From the NCBI RefSeq assembly GCF_022271435.1, contig NZ_JAFIQY010000019.1, forward strand, positions 1-64,000: a DNA stretch of 64,000 nucleotides, written 5' to 3'. The translations under genes were made by a program, and so were the position numbers. The stretch comes from Streptomyces monomycini. Lineage in GTDB: Bacteria; Actinomycetota; Actinomycetes; Streptomycetales; Streptomycetaceae. Within the stretch, counting starts at the first letter, position 1, and every line of letters starts with the position of its first letter. Positions 8,437-16,515 of the stretch are shown piece by piece. A model generated the notes under the pieces. That model had not been told where the DNA came from. It did no database searches and worked only from the letters and a program-made list of their open reading frames with translations.

Positions 8437-9642
8437 TCAGCCGTCGACCCGGCGCAGCACGAGCCCGACGCTGCCGCGCTTGCTCAGGTACGCGCGGCCG
8501 CCGCAGACCGGCTCCACCCGGGGCGCGACGAGCCGGATCTCCTCCACCGTCCGCCACACCGCGGAGGCGGCGAGCCATGGCCGCAGCCGTGTCTCCAGCG
8601 CCTCGGGTTCCAGGGCGAGGAAGAGCAGACCGGTCGGCAGGTCGTCGAGGAGCGCGAGGTCCTGGCCGTAGTAGAGCATCTCGACCAGCAGGTACGCGGC
8701 GCCTTCCGGCCCGTTCTTGGCCAGCTCGGCGAGGTCTTCGGCGCCGACCTGTACGGCGTCGGTCTCCCGCTGCGCGGCGACGAGGCGGTCCCGGAAGTGC
8801 GGGTTGGGTTCGGCGGCGTACACGGAGAAGCCGTCCGCCGCGAGCCGGGTCGTCAGGGCCCCTTCGCAGGCGCCGACTTCCACCAGCGGTTTCGCGCCGG
8901 GCGGGCAGTGGCGCCGTATCCAGGCGGCGGTCGCGTCCAGGCGCCGGGTCTCGTACGGGGAGGTGGCGAACTCCCACGGGTCGGCGACGGCGGCGGCCTC
9001 GTCGCCCAGGCTGGCGAGCAGGGCGAAGAGCCGTTCGCGTTCGGTCGGGTCGGCGCCGAAGAACCGCTCGGCGGCCGGGATGCGGGGCGTCCCCACCATG
9101 AACTCGGGCGATCGGGTGTCGAGCAGTCCGGGTGCCGCGCGGTTGACGAAATCCAGCTTGGCCGCGATCTGCGCGCGGTCGAGCGGGCGGTCGAGGTCGC
9201 TGACGAACTGGAGGAAGGGGGAGTACCCGACGGCGTGCCGCACGGTCAGTACCGGCGCGGCGGCGTTCCCGGCGGTGTCGCCGGCATCCGTCAGGCCGGC
9301 GCAGGCCAGGGCGGTGTCCCGGCCCACGCGGCCCCGGCTGCGTCGGTTGTCGGCGGGGGAGTGGGTCCACACGCGGGCGGCCCGGCCCTCGGCGGCCCGG
9401 CGTATCAGGCCGGCGAGGGCGTCGGGGCCGGGGGAGGATGCCTCCTCCTCGGCGGACCGTACGTACGGCGCGAGCAGGGCGAGCCGTTCGGCCGGCGGCG
9501 TGCCGGCGGGCAGGGGGAGGACGTCTCCCCGGTCGGCGAGGACCACGGCGGCCGGGCCGGCGCCGGGGTCGGGGTCGGTGAGGACGGAGAGGAAGTCGAG
9601 GACGGCGTCCTCGACCCGGAGTACGACCACGATTTCGATCAC
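8437..9642 (-). CDS. PIG-L-like / NodS-like SAM-dependent methyltransferase, two-domain protein
   Basis: A protein of about 401 residues with two parts. The first 170 residues resemble a degenerate PIG-L fold: a VIEIVVVLRVEDAVLDFL start in place of the HPDD motif, and HSPADNRRSRGRVG in place of the usual HxDH loop. Catalytic residues of a deacetylase appear to be lost. The C-terminal 230 residues are a NodS-type class I methyltransferase with motif I LVEVGACEGALT, an acidic VYAAEPNP strand end and a VEMLYYGQD segment. NodS methylates the free amine of a deacetylated chito-oligosaccharide, which fits the nearby true deacetylase. The GTG at 9642 was chosen as the start because the open frame upstream loses coding character. 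It is the first gene of the leftward operon or its own unit. Confidence 0.78.
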   Translation of the reverse strand: MIEIVVVLRVEDAVLDFLSVLTDPDPGAGPAAVVLADRGDVLPLPAGTPPAERLALLAPYVRSAEEEASSPGPDALAGLIRRAAEGRAARVWTHSPADNRRSRGRVGRDTALACAGLTDAGDTAGNAAAPVLTVRHAVGYSPFLQFVSDLDRPLDRAQIAAKLDFVNRAAPGLLDTRSPEFMVGTPRIPAAERFFGADPTERERLFALLASLGDEAAAVADPWEFATSPYETRRLDATAAWIRRHCPPGAKPLVEVGACEGALTTRLAADGFSVYAAEPNPHFRDRLVAAQRETDAVQVGAEDLAELAKNGPEGAAYLLVEMLYYGQDLALLDDLPTGLLFLALEPEALETRLRPWLAASAVWRTVEEIRLVAPRVEPVCGGRAYLSKRGSVGLVLRRVDG

Positions 9643-9960
9643 GGACCGGTCCCAGGGGCAGAGCTGGCGGGGGCGGCGGAGCGGGGTGCCGGCAGCGTGC
9701 GGTGCGCGCCCAGGTCCTGTCGGGCGCGCCGGACCGGGCCGGCGGGGGCGGTGCGGTGAGCAGGGCGGTGCGGGTCCGTACGGCCGGTTCGCCGTACGTG
9801 GAAGGACCCTAACCGCCCCCACCTTCGTGGTCCAGACCAATCTGGTTGACCCCTGCATTCCGGCCATCGCAGCGGCCGGAAATCGCCTACGGGTACGCCC
9901 CGGGCCCTACCCGGTGCTCCGTACGCCGTACCTCGCGCCCCGTGCTCCCCACCCGGCCGA
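9643..9960. other. Intergenic region upstream of the methyltransferase
   Basis: No gene is seen in these 318 bp. It should contain the promoter of the 3.3-9.6 kb operon and the end of the universal stress protein transcript. I could not identify confident -10/-35 boxes or a strong terminator. Confidence 0.5.
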
Positions 9961-10422
9961 TTACGGCACGACCGTCACCGGCCAGCGCCCGGCCTTGACC
10001 AGCCGTACCGCCACCGACCCCATGATCCGGTGCCCCGCGGACTCCGACGCCCCCACCACCACGGCGTCCGCCGTCAGCTCGTCGGCCATCTGCACCATGC
10101 CCGAGTACGGGTCGCCCCGCAGCGTGTGGAACTCCCAGCGCAGGTCGTAGGTACCCTGCGCGCGCTCCGTCGCCGCCCGGATCTCCGCCATCAGCTCGTC
10201 GGCGACCTCGTTCGTCGCGTCCACGATCGGCGCCCCCATGGCCGCGCCGGCCGGCAGCACCGGCTGGACGTACACCAGGGCCAGCTTGGACCCCTGCCTC
10301 CGGGCCAGCCCCGCCGCGTAGGCGGCGGCGCGCCACGACGAGTCCGATCCGTCGACGCCGACGACGATCACCTTCGGGCCGTCCGTACCGCGCTCGAAGG
10401 GCGCGGGCGTGTTCTCCTCCAC
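9961..10422 (-). CDS. Universal stress protein (UspA family)
   Basis: A 153-residue single-domain Usp protein. The N-terminal strand VIVVGVDGSDSS begins near residue 18 and the C-terminal part carries VVVGASESAG.. GSVAVRLVKAGRWPVTVVP, the nucleotide-binding pattern of ATP-binding Usp proteins in slightly degenerate form. The start is a GTG at 10422. No Shine-Dalgarno sequence is visible; instead an inverted CTCCTC/GAGGAG element straddles the start codon, so translation control is uncertain. In actinomycetes such genes commonly belong to hypoxia or dormancy regulons, but no DosR-type box was recognised here. Confidence 0.88.
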   Translation of the reverse strand: MEENTPAPFERGTDGPKVIVVGVDGSDSSWRAAAYAAGLARRQGSKLALVYVQPVLPAGAAMGAPIVDATNEVADELMAEIRAATERAQGTYDLRWEFHTLRGDPYSGMVQMADELTADAVVVGASESAGHRIMGSVAVRLVKAGRWPVTVVP

Positions 10423-10466
10423 GTGAGGAGGTTATCGGGCGCCTTGTACGCGTTTTACGCAGGGCT

Positions 10467-10492
10467 GTACGGGACCCGCGCGGGTCCCGTAC
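10467..10492 (-). terminator. 26-bp palindromic terminator
   Basis: A perfect palindrome (half-site GTACGGGACCCGC) lies downstream of the heme protein gene. It probably ends that leftward transcript before the universal stress gene. Confidence 0.75.
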
Positions 10493-10557
10493 GCAGGGCT
10501 GCGCGGGACCCGTCACAGGCCCCGCGCCCCACCGGAGACGCGGCGCGGCCGCGCCCC

Positions 10558-13419
10558 TCACGAACCCGCGCCGCCACCGCGCCCCGGGAGCACCGGCCGC
10601 CACGGCGCGAAGGCCGTCGCACCGCGCGGCAGCATCGCGGCCAGCTCCGGGCAGTGCCGCAGGATGACCGAGTTCATCCCGCTGCGGGCGATCCAGTCCA
10701 TGCCGAGCGGCGTGTACAGCTCCGGCCGGAAATCGACGGTCAGGAACCGGTCCGACTGGATACGGCGGGTGGCCATCAGGATGAAGACCCGGAAGGCGGT
10801 GTCGCTGAAGCCGAAGCCCTCCGGCGGGTTCTCGGCGAACAGCCCCACCATGGTGTCGACCTCGTCGACGTCGCGGTAGACCTCCTGGAGCTGCGCGACC
10901 GTCTCCGGGTCGGAGCTGATGTCCTCGAAGCGGCGCACCCGCGACTTGTGCAGCCCGGCGCGGAAGTCGTTGTAACGCGGCACCCCGCGCCGCCGGGTCC
11001 GTACGAGGTCGACCACCGACAGGTCGATGATCTCCCCGTCCCGCTCGAAGCGGGTCAGCGCCTGCGGGTAGTTGTGCAGGGTGATCGCGCCCGGGTGGGC
11101 GATGCCGAGGGAGTACAGCGTGTCGGTCAGCCCGGTCTTGCGGGCCACCCCTTCGGCCGCCGTGCCCTGGATGTCGTCGAACGTGACGGTCTCCACGCGC
11201 TGCCCGAAGCGGTGCTCGCGCAGCTCGTAGTCGTCCGGGATCAGCGGATGCATCCGGTAGACCGTGACGAAGTCCTCGGTCAGGGAGTACGGCACCTTGT
11301 GGTGGTCCGGCAGGGTTTCCGGGATGCCGCGCAGGGCGTGCGACTCGACCAGCCACAGTCCCAGCTTGCTCAGCCACTTGTCCGGCGGGCCCTGCCAGTT
11401 CGTCTTCAGGCCGACGTCGATGGCCTCGGTGGCCAGGATCGCCGGCGTCCACTCCACGGTGTGGATCTTCGCGATCAGCGCCGAGACGATCAGCCGGGCC
11501 GTGTGGTAGATCCGGTCCTGGCCCATGGTGGGGTACTCGGCGTGCAGCGCGTCGCACACCGCGTTGTGCTCCCGGGCGAAGAGCGTGTGCATCACGCTCA
11601 GGCCCAGCCACCAGTTCTCGCTGAAGCCGGTGAGCGGGATGCCGCCCGCGCCGACCGGCAGATGCCCGTCCTCCAGGCGCAGCCTGGCGCCGTCCGGCTC
11701 GCGCAGCGACCGCGCGGTGGCCTCGTCGCCGCCGTACACCTCCGAGCCGTCCCACCACGGCGACGTGGTGTTGGTGAACAGCAGCGGCGGCTGACCGGGC
11801 CGCTCCACCCCGATGTTCTCGGCGAACCGCATCACGTCCTCGGGCGCCCCGCCGGGCGTGTTCGTCCAGGCGCTGCCGGGCGGCATCGGGATCTCCACCG
11901 ACCGCTCGCCCGGCTTGTACCGCTTGTGGTTGACCCAGTCGTGCACCTGGAACTGGATCCACGCCGCGGCCAGGATGTTCAGCGAGGGCGCCGGCCGGAA
12001 CGCCGTACGGTGCAGCAACTGGCGCGCCGTCGCGACCGGGTTCGGCACGAGGTCCAGGTCCGGCCGGTACACCGGCTTGAGATTGCGCCCGAAGGCGGAG
12101 CCGATCGCGCCCATCCGGGGCTCCGACAGGTCGGTGGACGAGCCGTCGTACGTACGGGCCGTCCGCGCCCCCTCGTCCACCGTCTCCGGCACCGGCACGG
12201 CCTGCGGCGGCGCCTCCGGGACCTCGGTGTCGATCAGGTTGGAGCGGCGCAGCGCCTGCCGCAGCGCCACCAGGTTGAGCAGACTCAGGTTCAACGGCAG
12301 CTTGTGCCACGGTATGTACCGGTTGACGGCCCGGAAGGCGGCCCGCACCGGCACACCGACGACGGTGTTGCGCAGCGGCTCCTCCGTACGGAACCGGGTG
12401 CCGAGCCGGTGCCCGGCGCTCGCCCGGTACGCGGCCTTGCGCGCCCGGTTGAGGTTGCCCAGCGGGCGGAACGCGTCCGTGGTGTGCCACGGGTTGAACG
12501 CCAGCACCTCCACCCGGCGGGCCGTGGACCGGGCCTCGGCGGTGGTCACGTCCTGCCGCGGAATCGTCAGCCGCCCGACCGGGACGACCGGCGCGTCCGT
12601 CTCCCGCCACTGCGCCGCCCCGTCCTCGATGGGCGTGCGCTCCTCGCTCACGTACCGCTGCACGCACAGCTCGAACTCGACGTCGCCCAGCGCCAGCCGC
12701 CCCGCCAGCTCATGGCGCAGATGGTCGGGGTCGTGCCGGTCCGGCCGCGGCGCGGGGGAGCCGTCCGGCGCGGGCCGCAGCTGGTAGCGGACCGGCCCCG
12801 CGTCGCCCCACATGACCGCGCCCCGGCTCCAGTACGTCTCCCGCGCCAGCGAACCGACCACGTGCCGGGTGGCGGCCTGCACGTTGCGGCGCATCCGCGC
12901 CGCCGTACCCCAGCCGACCGCCAGCGGCAGCTTCACCAGCAGCCCGAACGCCTTCTGCAGGGTGCTGTCGGCCCCCGCCATCGCCCGGGCGAACGCCACG
13001 AACTCCCGCGCGTCGCGCGCGTGCGACACCGGGAAGTTGGTCGCGAGCAGATCGTGCGTCTCCTCCGCCGACACCTCCACCCGTACGGCGATGCCGCGCA
13101 GATCGGGCGAGATGTCCGCCTGCGCCGTACCGCTCGCGTTCGACAGCCGCACCACGGCCGGGTACTGCGCCCCCGGCTGCACGAAACCGGACGCCAGCGC
13201 GGCGGGCATCCCCTCGTCGAACCGCAGCCGGGCGTTCTCCACCCCCAGCACCGCCTTGGCGTGGAAGGCCCGCTCGACACCCTCCGCCCCGCTGCTCTTC
13301 CGGTTCGCGAGCTGCACCCGCATCAGCTGCCGCGCCAGCTCCTCGAAGACCACCCGCTCCGCCTCCGGGCTGCCGCCCTCGTACCTCTCGTACTGCGTGT
13401 GACTCACGGTGTCGGCCAT
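10558..13419 (-). CDS. Catalase-like domain fused to a cyclooxygenase/alpha-dioxygenase-like heme domain
   Basis: A 953-residue two-domain heme protein. Residues 1-370 match catalase-related proteins of the y4iL type (RAFHAKAVLGVENARLRF, RLSNASG, DLRGIAVRV, FNPWHTTDAFRPLGN) with a possible heme-ligand Tyr331 in AAYRASAGHR. Residues 430-930 match the animal heme peroxidase/fatty acid dioxygenase family: distal H493 in QVHDWVNH, REHN at 616-619, and Y721-x-x-H724 in VYRMHPLIPDD, the spacing of the radical Tyr and proximal His in cyclooxygenases and alpha-dioxygenases. Family knowledge suggests fatty acid oxygenation to a hydroperoxide by the C-terminal half and hydroperoxide rearrangement by the catalase-like half, as in coral allene oxide synthase-lipoxygenase fusions. 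That is inference. GGAGGG precedes the ATG. It appears monocistronic, with no signal peptide. Confidence 0.85.
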   Translation of the reverse strand: MADTVSHTQYERYEGGSPEAERVVFEELARQLMRVQLANRKSSGAEGVERAFHAKAVLGVENARLRFDEGMPAALASGFVQPGAQYPAVVRLSNASGTAQADISPDLRGIAVRVEVSAEETHDLLATNFPVSHARDAREFVAFARAMAGADSTLQKAFGLLVKLPLAVGWGTAARMRRNVQAATRHVVGSLARETYWSRGAVMWGDAGPVRYQLRPAPDGSPAPRPDRHDPDHLRHELAGRLALGDVEFELCVQRYVSEERTPIEDGAAQWRETDAPVVPVGRLTIPRQDVTTAEARSTARRVEVLAFNPWHTTDAFRPLGNLNRARKAAYRASAGHRLGTRFRTEEPLRNTVVGVPVRAAFRAVNRYIPWHKLPLNLSLLNLVALRQALRRSNLIDTEVPEAPPQAVPVPETVDEGARTARTYDGSSTDLSEPRMGAIGSAFGRNLKPVYRPDLDLVPNPVATARQLLHRTAFRPAPSLNILAAAWIQFQVHDWVNHKRYKPGERSVEIPMPPGSAWTNTPGGAPEDVMRFAENIGVERPGQPPLLFTNTTSPWWDGSEVYGGDEATARSLREPDGARLRLEDGHLPVGAGGIPLTGFSENWWLGLSVMHTLFAREHNAVCDALHAEYPTMGQDRIYHTARLIVSALIAKIHTVEWTPAILATEAIDVGLKTNWQGPPDKWLSKLGLWLVESHALRGIPETLPDHHKVPYSLTEDFVTVYRMHPLIPDDYELREHRFGQRVETVTFDDIQGTAAEGVARKTGLTDTLYSLGIAHPGAITLHNYPQALTRFERDGEIIDLSVVDLVRTRRRGVPRYNDFRAGLHKSRVRRFEDISSDPETVAQLQEVYRDVDEVDTMVGLFAENPPEGFGFSDTAFRVFILMATRRIQSDRFLTVDFRPELYTPLGMDWIARSGMNSVILRHCPELAAMLPRGATAFAPWRPVLPGRGGGAGS

Positions 13420-13934
13420 GGCAGGACACCCTCCGTACGGAAGAAGGGCGCCCGACGCTACTCGCCTCCTCCGCGGCCCGACAGGGTTCGTTTCGGGCTG
13501 ATTCGTGGATCTTTGCGGAGAGGCGGGGCGAGCCTCGCCGGACGACGTTCACCGGCCGGGCCGATGAGCGGCCGTCCGGGCGGTCCGGTCCGTGGTTCCG
13601 GCCGTCCAGGCGCTCATTTCGGGCCGGCTGAGCGCATCGTGATTCCCGGGCTGCCGGCCGGGGGAGTGTTTGCGGCAGTTCTGTGAGCCATGGTGCCGGG
13701 GGGAGGGCTGCTGGAGCGGAGGCGCCCGTCAAGTCGCCGGCACGGCCGCCCGTTTGCATCCCGCGAACCGTACGGGGTGGCCCGGGCGCGCATGGGCCTG
13801 TCGTGGCCGCGGGCTGTTCCCGGGGGCGCGGCGTTCCCCGCGAGCCCCGCACCGGCCCGGCGCCCGCCGGTGCCGGGTCCGCGCGCACGCCATCCGTCCG
13901 AATGGTGTGAAATGCCGAGACAGGGAGTCTCCTC
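13420..13934. other. Intergenic region between divergent genes
   Basis: These 515 bp separate the heme protein gene and the repeat-rich protein gene, which are transcribed away from each other. Open frames here have no recognisable product and look like composition artefacts. Both promoters should lie here, but no clear boxes were recognised. Confidence 0.5.
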
Positions 13935-15602
13935 ATGTCGTTGCTGCACTACGACGTCGTCACCGATGCGACATCGCTGCAGGCGTCCCGGCCCGGGGCG
14001 CCGTCCGTGGCGGCCGTGTACGTGATCGCCTCCAACGCCGGCACGGAACTGGTGCACGTGAAGTCCATCGAAGTGGAGATCCCTGTCGGCGACGGCGCCG
14101 GTCACCTGACTCCCCACCCCGAGAACGTCAGCAGGGACTTCACGTTCCATCCCTCCGCCACCATTCCGGTGACCTTCGCATGGGACGGGGCGAACCGTGT
14201 CTTCCGGCTGGCGTTCTCCTCGCCGAAGATGTCGCTCAACCTGGATCCCGGCGACAGTGTGGTCCTGAAGCTGGAAGACATGACCGTTGCCGCCGCGGGA
14301 GGGCTGGCCCTCCTGAAGGTGATCGAGCGTTCCCACGGGCAGGGGAAGGGCGCCACCTTCGAGTCCCGCAGAGTCACGCTCGGGCTGCTCAAGGACACCC
14401 CGAAGGCCCCGCGCAACTTCCGCCCGGACAAGACCATGGTGGACGTGGACGCGAACGAAAAGCTCACCCTTCTGTGGGACGGGCCCGACAACATCGACTA
14501 CTGGGTCATGTCTCCGGACGCGCAGCCGGTGAGGATTCCCGCGGCAGCCCCAGGAACCCCGGTGGCCCAAAAGCCTTACCGCTTCGAGGTGCAGCCTGCC
14601 CCGAAGCGCGGCACGACCTACACGCTCCTGGCCGGGACCGGCCCCGGGCAGCCGAACGGGCAGGGCCACATCTTCACCACCACGGTCCACGCGCGCATCC
14701 CGGAATTCGAAAAAGGGGTGCGCACCCCATGGGCCGAAGGGACTCCGGCCAAGGGGCGTGTCACCTTCACCCGGCAAGGCGTCGACATCGCCGACGAGAG
14801 TGGCGGCCCGGGCACCGTCACGGCCGGCAAGGTCAGCGCGACCGGCGTCAACACCGAGTGGGTGCAGGGCCGCAACACCGGTGACGGATGGATCTCGTTC
14901 CCGCAGTCCGGCGTACACGTCTACCAGGACGGCAAGCGGGAGTGGGGAACCGTCGACGCCGACCGGGTGGACCTGAACGGCGTGATCACAAAGTGGGTGC
15001 AGGGCCGAGGCGACAGCGCCGGGTGGATCGAGTTCCCGTCCGCCGGGCTGAACGTGTTCCAGGGCGCCGGGAACCGGCAGTGGGGAACCGTCGCGGCCGA
15101 CAAGGCGGACCTCGACAACGTGGTCACCGGCCAGGCCTTGGTGAAGGGCCGGCTGGACGCCGAGGGCGACCTGCACGTCGGCGGGAACACCGTCGCCGGT
15201 GGCGACCTCACCGTCAACGGTGATCTGCGGCCGATGCGGAACCTGGACGTCGGGGGATCGGTCACCGCGAGCGACCTGACGGCCAGGGGCAAGCTGACGA
15301 CCGACGACGCGAAGTTCAACCTGGTCGTCCACGGCGCGTCGCAGTTCGCGGGGCTGGTGAACGCCGACGGGCACCTGTCGGTCAGTGACGCCAACGGCTG
15401 GGTCATGCACGTCACGGACGGCCTGGTGAGAATCCAGGGTGACCTGCGCGTCCACGGGGAGTCGGTGTTCAAGGGGAAGGTCAACGCCAACGCGCTCCTG
15501 TCGGTCCGGGACGAGAACGACTGGATCGTGCATGCCAACGACGGCCAGGTGTCGATCCAGGGTGACCTGCGCGTCCACGGCGCACTCCGCTCGGACAGCT
15601 GA
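13935..15602 (+). CDS. Repeat-rich fibre-like protein of unknown function
   Basis: A 555-residue protein I cannot assign to a family. Residues 1-145 look like a beta-sandwich domain (HYDVVTDATSLQ, EVEIPVG, TIPVTFAWDG). Residues 150-260 resemble a second beta domain. From about 265 on it is built from repeats. Two units of about 45 residues contain TEWVQGR/TKWVQGR, GWI(S/E)FP and (R)(E/Q)WGTV. Shorter GDL-V-G units follow, then two units of about 40 residues contain NA(D/N)..LSV.D.N.W..H, DG.V.IQGDLRVHG. This layout recalls beta-helical tail-fibre or polymer-forming proteins. No signal peptide or transmembrane segment is visible. GGGAG precedes the ATG. It is followed by a strong terminator and no obvious partner gene. 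Confidence 0.6.
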   Translation: MSLLHYDVVTDATSLQASRPGAPSVAAVYVIASNAGTELVHVKSIEVEIPVGDGAGHLTPHPENVSRDFTFHPSATIPVTFAWDGANRVFRLAFSSPKMSLNLDPGDSVVLKLEDMTVAAAGGLALLKVIERSHGQGKGATFESRRVTLGLLKDTPKAPRNFRPDKTMVDVDANEKLTLLWDGPDNIDYWVMSPDAQPVRIPAAAPGTPVAQKPYRFEVQPAPKRGTTYTLLAGTGPGQPNGQGHIFTTTVHARIPEFEKGVRTPWAEGTPAKGRVTFTRQGVDIADESGGPGTVTAGKVSATGVNTEWVQGRNTGDGWISFPQSGVHVYQDGKREWGTVDADRVDLNGVITKWVQGRGDSAGWIEFPSAGLNVFQGAGNRQWGTVAADKADLDNVVTGQALVKGRLDAEGDLHVGGNTVAGGDLTVNGDLRPMRNLDVGGSVTASDLTARGKLTTDDAKFNLVVHGASQFAGLVNADGHLSVSDANGWVMHVTDGLVRIQGDLRVHGESVFKGKVNANALLSVRDENDWIVHANDGQVSIQGDLRVHGALRSDS

Positions 15603-15663
15603 CGGCCGGAGGCGGAGCGAGGCAGCGGGAGTCACGCCCGAGGGGCGAGGCCGGGACCACGAC

Positions 15664-15693
15664 GGGGCACACGGACGGATGTCCGTGTGCCCC
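15664..15693. terminator. Strong bidirectional terminator
   Basis: A perfect 13-bp stem (arm GGGGCACACGGAC) with loop GGAT lies between the convergent fibre-like protein and PAS-LuxR regulator genes. Confidence 0.92.
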
Positions 15694-15765
15694 TTGCTGC
15701 CGGCTGTCGGTCGCCATGGCTGACACGATGGCCGTGCCGGTCCCGGGCCGACTTCTGATGAGTGC

Positions 15766-16410
15766 TCACTCGAAGGTCTCCGCCGGGGCCGGCGGCCACA
15801 CCCCCTGGGCCAGCACGCCCAGCACGTACGCCTTGGCGACCAGGGCGGTACGGCCCTGCACACGCCAGCGGCGGGAGAGGCGGGTGAGGTGGTAGTTGAC
15901 GCCGTCGACGGTGAGGCCGAGGTGGCCGCCGATGCTGGCCGTGGTCGCGCCGGCGGCGGCCAGGGCGAGGATGCGGGTCTCGACGGGGCTGGCCACCTCC
16001 CGCCCCGGGGCGGGAGGTGCGTCCTCGTGGACCCGGAGCAGGGCCAGCAGGGCGGGCAGGTCCTCCGACGGGTCGCCGACCGGGTCGACCGTCAACTCGC
16101 CCTCCCGCTCGGTGCCGTCCGCGCCGGTCCGCCAGCGCACCCCGACCGGGTACCGGGACCTGCGGCCCATGCGCAGCGCGTCGACCAGCCGGTCTATCTG
16201 CGCCTGCGACCGGGGCTGGAAGAGGTCCAGCAGGTTGCGGCCGCGCAGCTGGCCGGGTGCCGCGCCCCACTCGGCGGCCATCGCCGGATTGGCGATCAGC
16301 ACCTCGCCGCGCGCCTTGCACACGGCGATCGGCACCGGGATGCGGTCCAGCAGGATCAGGAAGTAGTTGCGCCACGGGCCCGCCGCGCTGTCCGCCATCG
16401 CCTCTTCCAT
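15766..16410 (-). CDS. PAS domain LuxR-type transcriptional regulator
   Basis: A 214-residue regulator. Residues 10-125 form a PAS sensor (NYFLILLDRIPVPIAVCKARGEVLIANPAMAAEWG, then GRNLLDLF). Residues 145-200 carry a LuxR-type helix-turn-helix with VETRILALAAAGATTASIGGHLGLTVDGVNYHLTRL split over its usual recognition helix. The ATG at 16410 is preceded by GGAGAAGGGG; the frame continues upstream without coding signal. It is divergent from the P450-reductase fusion gene with an inverted repeat in between, so it is probably its dedicated regulator (inference). Confidence 0.85.
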   Translation of the reverse strand: MEEAMADSAAGPWRNYFLILLDRIPVPIAVCKARGEVLIANPAMAAEWGAAPGQLRGRNLLDLFQPRSQAQIDRLVDALRMGRRSRYPVGVRWRTGADGTEREGELTVDPVGDPSEDLPALLALLRVHEDAPPAPGREVASPVETRILALAAAGATTASIGGHLGLTVDGVNYHLTRLSRRWRVQGRTALVAKAYVLGVLAQGVWPPAPAETFE

Positions 16411-16454
16411 TGCCCCTTCTCCGGTCCGGCCGCAAGAGCGGACAGCGAAAAACC

Positions 16455-16472
16455 ACTGCACAATCATGCAGT
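16455..16472. promoter_or_regulatory. Inverted repeat, candidate operator of the P450 gene
   Basis: ACTGCA and TGCAGT arms with a 6-bp spacer (18 bp in all) lie in the 105-bp divergent region, 43 bp upstream of the P450 start. Position and symmetry fit the binding site of a dimeric regulator, most simply the adjacent LuxR protein. Confidence 0.5.
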
Positions 16473-16515
16473 TACCCGGCGTCGCACGGTACACCGGGCG
16501 GGTCACGCTGGAGAC

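Noticed and set aside
10030..13686. A 1218-codon open frame on the + strand
   Set aside because: It is the shadow of the catalase-like/dioxygenase gene, rich in Arg/His/Gln/Val with no motif.
13935..15602. A prophage or injection-system tail fibre
   Set aside because: No other phage or contractile-injection gene is nearby and no secretion or baseplate motif is seen.
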